From positions 1 to 8,972 of the forward strand of contig JALRGB010000755.1 in NCBI GenBank assembly GCA_023253575.1: a stretch of 8,972 bases of DNA, given 5' to 3'. Positions 1 to 5,999 of the stretch are shown piece after piece (positions within the stretch are counted from its first letter, which is position 1; each line of letters begins with the position of its first letter). A program made the translations under genes and the position numbers. Source of the stretch: Verrucomicrobiales bacterium (GTDB lineage: Bacteria; Verrucomicrobiota; Verrucomicrobiia; Verrucomicrobiales; V1-33). The notes beneath the pieces were generated by a model that worked only from the letters and a program-made list of their open reading frames with translations, ran no database searches and was not told the DNA's origin.

Positions 1-1
1 C

Positions 2-412
2 GCCGCCGCCGCCGCCACCATGGCCGCCGCCACTTCAACCGCCCCAGCCCTCACCGCCCCCACCACCGCCTGGGTCGAATCCGCAAGCGCTAGCGACACC
101 AGCGACACCACCGACGCCAACGCCAACACCGCCGCTGACAACACTGACAACGCCAACGACTCTGACAACGCCGTCACCGCCAAAAGCGCCACTCGGCAAC
201 GCGAGGCTGCCGCTCTGGCTGGCTGGTCAGACACCTCTGCGCTCGCTCGGCCCCAGCCGACCACCGCCGCCACCAAACCAGACGCCTCGCCGCCCAACGC
301 CCAATCAGCCACCAAACCAGACGCCCCGTCGGCAGCCCGTCGCCCTACCGACCAGCGGCCCGTCTCTCCAGGTTCCATCAGCCAGCAGGAGTCCGTCCGG
401 CCCCGGCCCTGA
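2..412 (+). CDS. C-terminal part of an unidentified low-complexity protein (5' end outside window)
   Basis: This frame is open from the left edge to TGA at 410-412, and its third codon positions are mostly C, as in the genes that follow. I therefore read it as the tail of a gene starting upstream. The ATG at 20 sits inside an alanine/threonine run and is probably not the start. The visible 136 residues are low complexity. An Ala/Thr stretch comes first, then an Asp/Asn/Thr-rich segment containing TDTTDANANT, then a Pro/Ala/Gln/Arg-rich end. The segment ATKPDA occurs twice, from an 18-bp direct repeat. I see no catalytic motif or membrane segment. It ends 24 bp before the prepilin gene, so it is probably in the same operon, and could be the disordered tail of a pilus or secretion component such as a secretin or ATPase. 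That role is a guess from position only. The coding call is moderately secure; function is unknown. Confidence 0.55.
   Translation, partial: AAAAATMAAATSTAPALTAPTTAWVESASASDTSDTTDANANTAADNTDNANDSDNAVTAKSATRQREAAALAGWSDTSALARPQPTTAATKPDASPPNAQSATKPDAPSAARRPTDQRPVSPGSISQQESVRPRP
269..325 (+). repeat. 18-bp direct repeat in the low-complexity tail
   Basis: The 18-mer GCCACCAAACCAGACGCC occurs at 269-286 and again at 308-325. The period of 39 bp is exactly 13 codons, so the reading frame is kept and each copy encodes ATKPDA. Shorter repeats built on TGACAAC (about 137-168) lie upstream in the same tail. The pattern suggests growth of a disordered tail by in-frame duplication. Confidence 0.7.
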
Positions 413-436
413 GCGCGGCCCACCCTACCCAGCCTC

Positions 437-1417
437 ATGAAAGTGCTGTCACCCGGCCCATCACACCGGTCTCGCTGCCGCGGGTTCTCATTGGTCGAGC
501 TGGCTTGTGTCTCAGCCCTCAGTATGGGGGTCTTCGGCGCCGCCGTCCTTGCTTTCCGCGCCATCAGCATACAACAAACGCGCTCCACTCATTACGGCCA
601 AGTCACGGCCGGCGCGGAAACCCTGAACAATTTCTACGGCCTTCAAAACACCGCCAGCTTCAACACATGGTTCGCCCCCAACTACGGACGGGCCATTCAA
701 GCCGAAGAAATGCGCGAACTGTTTTATGCCGATCAAGAGTCCGCATCGGCCGTCTTCGCACTCCCACGCACCGGCCGGAGCAACATCCGCCCAACGGCCG
801 TCGCCCTGCCGCCCCGCACCCCGGGCCGGCTTGTCGATACCCCCAACGCCTTCCTCAGCGTGCTGGCCGCCACCGCTCCAGAGGCGGCATCCATCTTCAC
901 CGCCACGGAAGGTCTGCCTCCAGCCCAAGCCGCTCAAGCCTCGGTTTTCATCATCCAGCCAAGCCTCAACTCGGAGCCCGACCAGCTGACCGTGCGCTGC
1001 CTATGGGAAATCGACATCATACCAGTCGCCGGCGGCCCGAGCACCCCAAGCGGTACTTATGCCAGCGTTCGCCGCTATGTCGGCCCCACGCTGACTCGGT
1101 ATTATGATGTATTTTATAAGAATGACGCCTCGGCCTTTGGCCCCGTCGTGGTCCACTTCGAGCGAGCCGCCCGCGCCACGGGCGGCGCCACCTCACCTGC
1201 GGGCACCTCCCACTTAAAACGGGCCGCCGGCTCGCCGTTCTACTTCATGTGGTGGCCCGATCCGGCCGCCCCCACCCTGCGCCCCCATGGCGGCACACCC
1301 GCCACCAGCCTGAATGGATCACCCCTCGCCTCCGACGATGTGCGCCTCGGGTATGCCGGCCATTACGGGCAGTCCAGCCTGTTTTTTGTCGTGCCCATGT
1401 TCCCCTGCATCCAATGA
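437..1417 (+). CDS. Prepilin-like minor pseudopilin, GspJ/PilW-like
   Basis: This 326-residue protein starts with a 16-residue basic leader and then a class III prepilin signal. Cleavage is expected after Gly16, giving FSLVEL with the conserved Glu at mature position 5 (Glu21). A hydrophobic helix to about residue 40 follows. A prepilin peptidase would cut and methylate it, and it would then insert into a pilus or pseudopilus fibre. The globular part has no domain I can name. It ends with an aromatic patch, PFYFMWWPDP (residues 267-276), and the sequence DVRLGYAGHYGQ. GspJ and PilW are nearer 200 residues, so this is a long version. ATG 437 follows the previous stop by 24 bp with no Shine-Dalgarno sequence. 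Its stop overlaps the next start (ATGA, 1414-1417), implying translational coupling. The prepilin call is strong. The J/W assignment rests on size, gene order and neighbours. Comparison with the Verru_Chthon cassette families would test other options. Confidence 0.85.
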   Translation: MKVLSPGPSHRSRCRGFSLVELACVSALSMGVFGAAVLAFRAISIQQTRSTHYGQVTAGAETLNNFYGLQNTASFNTWFAPNYGRAIQAEEMRELFYADQESASAVFALPRTGRSNIRPTAVALPPRTPGRLVDTPNAFLSVLAATAPEAASIFTATEGLPPAQAAQASVFIIQPSLNSEPDQLTVRCLWEIDIIPVAGGPSTPSGTYASVRRYVGPTLTRYYDVFYKNDASAFGPVVVHFERAARATGGATSPAGTSHLKRAAGSPFYFMWWPDPAAPTLRPHGGTPATSLNGSPLASDDVRLGYAGHYGQSSLFFVVPMFPCIQ

Positions 1418-2823
1418 AACCGCTGCGCCCCGCCCGCCCGCACGGAGGGATCCTCATCCTCGCCCTGCTCTGCAGCGGCCTCGCCGTGCTCGCCCTCAGC
1501 CACTGGGTCCTGACCATCGCCGCCCGCAGCCGGCAGGTCGACACCCTAGAAGACGTCACCAAACGAAGGATCGCCCGCAGCAACGGCCGCCAACTGGGTT
1601 TCCGCCACCTCCAGAGAAACGTGCTGCCCGCCGCCAGCGGCACCGCCATCAGCCTCGGCTTCGGCACATGGCAAGAGAGTCTGGGAAATTATGAATGGGG
1701 CGGCGTACGGCTCGACTCCCCATGGAGTGGATCCCCGCTCGCTTCAACCACCGGCAGCACCGGCGTCAACCGCCTGTCCCCGGGTGATCGCGCCGGCTTC
1801 GGGCTGGCTACCAGCTCTGGTCTCGGCTACGATCTGGAAATGCACGTACTCGATGGCAGTCAATCGGTTCCACACCGATGGCAAGCCCGCAGCTACCCGC
1901 CCGCTTTGGCCGGCGATTTGCTCGTCGTTCATGCCCCGGCCGCCCCTGTCACCGGCCCGCCGCCGCCCGTCACTCTCACCGGCACGCTCCAAGTCAATGG
2001 CCGCGCCCACTTCCACCTCGCCGGATCCTCGGCGCTCAGCGTCGATCCCGCGGTCAGTTTTCATGGCTACAGCACGGAGGGACCGGCCGTGCCGTCGCGG
2101 CTCGTCACTAACCACCCGCCGGTCCAGTTTTTCTCCTGGACTACAGGCGGCACTCCCATCGCCGGCCAGTCACTCGTCATCTGGGATGAATCCAGCACCG
2201 GCCACTCGCTCCGCCATCAAATCATCAACGGCCGCGGCCTGCCCTCACTCTTTCTCATCAATGGAGCCGTCAATTCCACCAGCTCCAACGGCTGCGCCAG
2301 CGATGGAAATGGCACGGTCACCATCGATCTGAACAGCCCCACGCTAGAAGGCATCATCGTCGAAAACGTCCAACACCTCAACATCACCGGCCAAAACACC
2401 GCCGCCGCCTGGGCGGACGCCGCCAGCTGGCCCACCGCCGTCATCGTCGTCCACCGCCGCCCAGATGACGCCTTTATCCCCACCACCGTTTCCTTCCGTC
2501 ACAAAAACAACCGCCGTCTGGTTTTCGCCATGAGATGCGAGTCCGACCCGCCCGAACCCGTCGTCTTTGCCTTCCCCGAAGCCGGCCAGTCATCCGCCGA
2601 AGTCGGACCAGAATGGCGCATGATCACCGTCCTCGAGCAAACCCCGGTGCGCTTTGTCATCGACGGCCAAACGCTCAACCTGACCGGCGGCGTGACCACC
2701 GATCGCTCGCTCGCCGCCCCGCCCGCCCCCGGCGCCTTGCGCCTCCATCGCGAACCAATCCCGCTGGCCCTCGCCACCAAAGCCCCGCGCCGCGTCTGGG
2801 CCGAAGGCTTCCGCAGGGAATAA
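1414..2823 (+). CDS. Single-pass envelope protein, GspK/PilX-like, unknown function
   Basis: The frame is open further upstream, but ATG 1414 is preferred. It overlaps the preceding stop as ATGA, and it puts a pilin-like N-terminus first: a basic leader, then HGG, then a hydrophobic helix at about residues 12-34. The protein is 469 residues. GspK and PilX also begin with a short basic leader and a hydrophobic helix, and GspK lacks Glu5, as does this protein. After the helix comes a charged, possibly helical stretch (about residues 35-60). A long beta-like region rich in Gly, Ser, Thr and Pro follows, with a Pro-rich linker (TGPPPPVTLTG) near residues 180-190. The GspK SAM-like domains are not evident to me. 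The region near 310-345 (LEGIIVENVQHLNITG) looks like one turn of a repetitive beta structure, but no clear repeat follows. It lies between two prepilins, so a tip or adaptor role is likely. Specific function is unknown. Confidence 0.8.
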   Translation: MKPLRPARPHGGILILALLCSGLAVLALSHWVLTIAARSRQVDTLEDVTKRRIARSNGRQLGFRHLQRNVLPAASGTAISLGFGTWQESLGNYEWGGVRLDSPWSGSPLASTTGSTGVNRLSPGDRAGFGLATSSGLGYDLEMHVLDGSQSVPHRWQARSYPPALAGDLLVVHAPAAPVTGPPPPVTLTGTLQVNGRAHFHLAGSSALSVDPAVSFHGYSTEGPAVPSRLVTNHPPVQFFSWTTGGTPIAGQSLVIWDESSTGHSLRHQIINGRGLPSLFLINGAVNSTSSNGCASDGNGTVTIDLNSPTLEGIIVENVQHLNITGQNTAAAWADAASWPTAVIVVHRRPDDAFIPTTVSFRHKNNRRLVFAMRCESDPPEPVVFAFPEAGQSSAEVGPEWRMITVLEQTPVRFVIDGQTLNLTGGVTTDRSLAAPPAPGALRLHREPIPLALATKAPRRVWAEGFRRE

Positions 2824-2861
2824 ACACCCGCCGACCACGCACGAACCCCTTCCGTCCACTC

Positions 2862-3296
2862 ATGAGATCGCATCCCCGCCCGCCACAGCCACCTCAGGCC
2901 GGATACTCGCTGGTCGAACTCACCCTCGCCACCAGCATCCTCGCCGTCGGCGTGGCCGCTGCCGCCTCGCTCACCATCACCTCAACCCGGATCGAGGAAA
3001 TGAACCACCGCAAAAGTCGCGTCCTCGCCCTGACCGAAGGAGCCGCCCGCTTGTGGCAGCTCGGTCTCAATCCAGACCAAATCGCCACCCTGCTGCTAGG
3101 CGACCCCGCCCTCGCCACCCTCACTTTCGAGACCCCCACTCCCATCACCGCCACTAACAAAGGTCTGCCCGACGCCAGCCCCGGCACTTTCGAAACCATC
3201 ACTCTCCGCTCCAGCGTGCTGAGACAGGATCACTCCGGCCCACCCCCATCCGACGCCCCAGTTCACCCGCTCCGCGAACTCCGCCCCATCCGCTGA
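2862..3296 (+). CDS. Short prepilin-like minor pseudopilin, GspI/PilV-like
   Basis: ATG 2862 gives a 144-residue protein. It has a proline-rich, basic 14-residue leader, then a prepilin cleavage site after Gly14 (AG then YSLVEL). Glu19 is the conserved Glu at mature position 5. A hydrophobic helix, rich in alanine, runs to about residue 40. This frame is also open further upstream within the previous gene, but only this start places the signal at the N-terminus. The mature domain begins with a helical segment (IEEMNHRKSRVLALTEGAARLWQLG), then has a short beta-like part and a Pro-rich C-terminus. Size and the SLVELTLA-type helix match GspI or PilV, small pseudopilins that pair with J and K at the pseudopilus tip. 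No Shine-Dalgarno sequence precedes it, and the leader is pyrimidine-rich. It lies 38 bp after the previous gene and 42 bp before the GspF-like gene, consistent with one operon. Confidence 0.83.
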   Translation: MRSHPRPPQPPQAGYSLVELTLATSILAVGVAAAASLTITSTRIEEMNHRKSRVLALTEGAARLWQLGLNPDQIATLLLGDPALATLTFETPTPITATNKGLPDASPGTFETITLRSSVLRQDHSGPPPSDAPVHPLRELRPIR

Positions 3297-3338
3297 CCCC
3301 ACTCCCCCGCGCGACCGCCGCCACGACTCCATTATCTC

Positions 3339-4610
3339 ATGCTCAAAAAAGTAACGCTCACCAATGTCAACACCGGCCGCAAGGTGGAGGTCATGGTGGA
3401 CACCAATACCGACGAAAAAGCGCTCATCGGGGCGGGCCAAGCTGCCAATGAATCAGCAAAAACAATCAGCATCACCGGCGCTGATGAGGCCATTCACCGC
3501 GCCACCGGCATCAAGGCCAGTCTCGATGACCGCGTCGCCTTGTTTGCCGGCGTCGCCCGCTGCCTCGATCGCAATATTTCCACCATCAAATCATTCGAGC
3601 TGCAGGCCAATCGAGTGAAGTCGCCGCGCTATAAAGGCATGATTGCCGAAATCTCCCACAAGCTTTCCCAGGGCGAGAAGGTCTCGGAAGCCATGAGCGG
3701 GTTCCGCGATCTTTTTGGCGACGATGTGCTGGCCCTCGTGCGCGCCGGCGAGGAAGCCGGCCAGCTCGCAGAGGTCTGCCAACGCATCGCCACCGGTAAC
3801 AAAAAAACCTTGAGGATCGTCCGGAAACTCAAAACCGGCATGATCTATCCAGGCATCGTGCTCGGCATGGCCGTCGGCATCATCATCCTCATGAGCTTCA
3901 CCCTCGTCCCCGAGGTCAAAAAACTCTACGGCAGCTTCAACGCCGATCTGCCGGCCGCCACCGTGCTGATCATGAGCCTCTCTGACATCCTCATCCACCA
4001 GCCGTACCTCGCCGCCCTGCCGTTCATCGCCCTGATCGTCATCTTCAAAAAATGGAGCCGTCTCTATGCCATCGAGACCGTGCAAAAAACGCTCATCAAC
4101 CTGCCCACCGTCGGCGTCATCATCCGTAAAAGCGCCGCCGCCGTCAGCTTCCGCTGCCTCGCCATGCTCATGGAAGCCAATGTCCGCGTCTCCACCGCCC
4201 TGCGCATCACCTCGGAAAGTGCCCCCCATGTCTATTATAAAGAATTTTTCGGACGTATCCGCTCCCATATCGAAGACGGTCTGATGCTGCCCGAAGCCTT
4301 TCTCATGGAAAGCCACTGGCTCGGACCCGACGGTCGCACTATTTGCGGGATTCTCGAGATCTCGGCCGAAACCGGCTCCGCCACCGCCATGCTCAATGAA
4401 ATCGCCGATGATTATGAGGACGAACTCGATACCATCGCCGGACAGATCGATAAAATCCTCGAACCCATCACCATCCTCGTCCTCGGCGTGGTCGTCGGCA
4501 CCATCATCTACGCCATCTACGGCCCCATCTTCGGCCTCGGCAAAGTCATCCTGCCCGACACCACCAAACCGAAACCCCAGCCGGTGCCAGCCCTCTCATC
4601 CCCAGAATAA
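3339..4610 (+). CDS. Type II secretion / type IV pilus inner-membrane platform protein, GspF/PilC family
   Basis: The protein has 423 residues and the duplicated architecture of the GspF/PilC family. A short N-terminal cytoplasmic domain (1-60) precedes the first F domain (about 65-190), with GEKVSEAMS near 112-120 and the hallmark GEEAGQL at 137-143. A membrane segment follows at about 168-190, then another at 222-238. The second F domain (about 265-396) carries SAETGSATAML at 342-352, the counterpart of the GE-x-x-G motif, and a final membrane helix at 374-396. The C-terminus is a short Lys/Pro tail. Family members form the inner-membrane base that links the assembly ATPase to the growing pilin fibre. 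The N-terminal domain differs from the usual GspF N-terminal domain. The gene lies 42 bp after the I-like prepilin, so it should assemble these pilins. No Shine-Dalgarno sequence is visible before ATG 3339. It is the last gene of the + operon, facing a convergent unit. Confidence 0.93.
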   Translation: MLKKVTLTNVNTGRKVEVMVDTNTDEKALIGAGQAANESAKTISITGADEAIHRATGIKASLDDRVALFAGVARCLDRNISTIKSFELQANRVKSPRYKGMIAEISHKLSQGEKVSEAMSGFRDLFGDDVLALVRAGEEAGQLAEVCQRIATGNKKTLRIVRKLKTGMIYPGIVLGMAVGIIILMSFTLVPEVKKLYGSFNADLPAATVLIMSLSDILIHQPYLAALPFIALIVIFKKWSRLYAIETVQKTLINLPTVGVIIRKSAAAVSFRCLAMLMEANVRVSTALRITSESAPHVYYKEFFGRIRSHIEDGLMLPEAFLMESHWLGPDGRTICGILEISAETGSATAMLNEIADDYEDELDTIAGQIDKILEPITILVLGVVVGTIIYAIYGPIFGLGKVILPDTTKPKPQPVPALSSPE

Positions 4611-4632
4611 AAAGAACAAATCAAACTGACCT

Positions 4633-4644
4633 CGTGCCGGCACG
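4633..4644. repeat. 12-bp perfect palindrome between convergent genes
   Basis: CGTGCCGGCACG reads the same on both strands. It lies 22 bp after the GspF-like stop, just before the larger hairpin. On the - strand it is followed, after a spacer, by a T-rich stretch (GTTTGATTTGTTCTTTTT). It could therefore help end transcription from the right, but the spacing is poor for an intrinsic terminator. A protein-binding site is an alternative. Confidence 0.4.
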
Positions 4645-4649
4645 TCGAC

Positions 4650-4677
4650 CCGCCCGCGACGCCGGTCGCTTGGGCGG
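4650..4677. terminator. Candidate bidirectional hairpin between convergent operons
   Basis: The 11-base arm CCGCCCGCGAC (4650-4660) pairs with GTCGC (4665-4669) and GGGCGG (4672-4677). The loop is four bases (GCCG) and two T bases bulge out. The stem is GC-rich and lies between the ends of two converging genes, where a shared terminator would be expected. No T-run follows directly on either strand, so it is not a canonical intrinsic terminator. It may only stall polymerase or protect 3' ends. Confidence 0.35.
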
Positions 4678-4742
4678 CCCAGCCATCTTCCTCCCATGAA
4701 TCTCCTCCTCTCCTCCCGGATGTTTTTGAGCCTTCTTCGCGG

Positions 4743-5999
4743 TTAGGATTCCTCCAAAAGCGGCGGTTTCTGCCGCGCCCGCGCGTGGCGCCACTCGGGC
4801 AGCATGAGCGCCGTGGCCGCCAGGATCAATCCTGAACAAACCCAGGCCATGTGCTCAATGCTCAGCAGCCCGACACAACGGAACGCAATAACCGGCGCCA
4901 GCAACCCGCGCAGCCCGGTAAAAAATGTGTGCACACTCATGTAGTCGGCGACCCGATCACCCGAGGTCAGCTTGGTCACCCACAGGTTCCACACCACATT
5001 GCCGCCGCCATACGCCAGCCCCAATAAGGCCGCGCCCGCCCACCACCATCCATACCCAGGACCAAGAAAAAAGACCAAAATACTCAAAGCAAAAAGCACG
5101 TTCAATAACGTGCGCACCGCAATAAAACTCACCCGGTCAAAAAGTATCCCCCACGGCCAAGCACTCAACAATTTGAATGCCATCGGCACCACCGACGTCA
5201 AAAGCGCCACCTGAAACGCCGTCTCGGAAGGACTGAACTTCACCCCATACGCCGGATTCACCAAAAATTCCGTGCGCAACGCGTCCATCACTAGGTTGCC
5301 CAACCCCAAAATCATGTACGCCACCAGAAAAAGCCGGAAAACCGGATCAAGTCGCAACCAGCGAAAGGCCCGAAAAAGCCCGGCTTTCTCCATCCCCAAC
5401 CCAGACCCTAACCCCATGTGCCGACACGGAACCTTCCATAACAGCCAACCGGAAATAAAAGAACACGCAGAGAAAATCCACAACAGCCACCGATAATGAC
5501 TTAAATCCGCGTCCAGCCACCGCCCGGCCACCCAGGCAAAAAGAATAGTCGACGCCGATCGCGTCAGCGCTGACAACGAATACAACTGACCACGCTTCGC
5601 CTCCGGATAGTTCTCACGATAAATGGTCGTCAACAACGGCGTCTGAAATCCAAACCAAAACATCCCCAAACTGCACCCAGCCACAAAAGCCCACAAATGA
5701 TCAGGGAAAATCGCCGCCACCCCGAAACACACCCCAGCCGCATGATTCAACCAAGCTACTAATTGGTTGAGCGGACGACGAAATTTCGCCAGTACCCAGA
5801 CAATGGCAAAACTCGCCGCCAAACCACCCCGCCCGCCAACCAAAGCCAGCTCCTTCGCCTCCGGCGAGGCATTAAAGACTTTCTCCGCAATCAGGATCGC
5901 AAAGGTAGCCGTCACCGTCTCCAACACCCCGGCCGGTAAGGAACGTAAGAGCTCGTTGCGAAAGGTCGCCCGCGTGATTTCCTCTGACGGTTGATCCAT
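4743..5999 (-). CDS. Major facilitator superfamily transporter, substrate unknown
   Basis: The protein has 418 residues, is rich in hydrophobic helices and has the size of a 12-helix MFS permease. A central cytoplasmic loop (about 190-222, with basic residues) divides two six-helix halves. The segment NYPEAKRGQLYSLSALTRSAS (about 130-150) resembles the cytoplasmic loop of bacterial MFS exporters and sugar carriers. The C-terminal half carries LWVTKL, then MSVHTFFTGLRGLLAP (354-369). I cannot name the substrate. The start is secure: ATG 5999 abuts the TGA of the preceding GH75-like gene and is preceded by GGAGGT at 7 nt, the best Shine-Dalgarno sequence in the window. Coupling to a GH75-like protein makes transport of an amino sugar oligomer or cell wall fragment possible, but nothing in the sequence proves it. 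It is the last gene of the - operon and converges on the pilin operon 132 bp away. Confidence 0.88.
   Translation of the reverse strand: MDQPSEEITRATFRNELLRSLPAGVLETVTATFAILIAEKVFNASPEAKELALVGGRGGLAASFAIVWVLAKFRRPLNQLVAWLNHAAGVCFGVAAIFPDHLWAFVAGCSLGMFWFGFQTPLLTTIYRENYPEAKRGQLYSLSALTRSASTILFAWVAGRWLDADLSHYRWLLWIFSACSFISGWLLWKVPCRHMGLGSGLGMEKAGLFRAFRWLRLDPVFRLFLVAYMILGLGNLVMDALRTEFLVNPAYGVKFSPSETAFQVALLTSVVPMAFKLLSAWPWGILFDRVSFIAVRTLLNVLFALSILVFFLGPGYGWWWAGAALLGLAYGGGNVVWNLWVTKLTSGDRVADYMSVHTFFTGLRGLLAPVIAFRCVGLLSIEHMAWVCSGLILAATALMLPEWRHARARQKPPLLEES

Noticed and set aside
1..20. GCC triplet run with a vertebrate Kozak-like GCCGCCACCATGG
   Set aside because: It is simple Ala/Thr coding repeat in a GC-rich bacterial gene. 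The resemblance to an expression cassette is coincidental, as the surrounding sequence has bacterial operon structure.
20..412. The ATG at 20 as the true start of a 130-residue gene
   Set aside because: The frame is open to the left edge with the same composition, and the ATG lies inside an Ala/Thr run with no ribosome site. It is more likely an internal codon.
1249..1413. Upstream extension of the GspK-like protein by 55 residues
   Set aside because: This part lies in another frame of the prepilin gene and would bury the N-terminal hydrophobic helix. The ATGA overlap at 1414 is the better start.
2535..2861. Upstream extension of the short prepilin by 109 residues
   Set aside because: It overlaps the previous gene and is Arg/Pro-rich shadow sequence. 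The prepilin leader requires the start at 2862.
3591..4316. 241-codon open frame on the - strand inside the GspF-like gene
   Set aside because: It is His/Asp/Gly-rich with no recognisable domain and is fully antisense to a well-supported family member, so it is a GC-rich shadow.
4696..4746. 16-codon + strand ORF (MNLLLSSRMF...) resembling a leader peptide
   Set aside because: It has no upstream ribosome site, ends just past the MFS stop on the other strand and arises from a CTC/TCC-rich tract.
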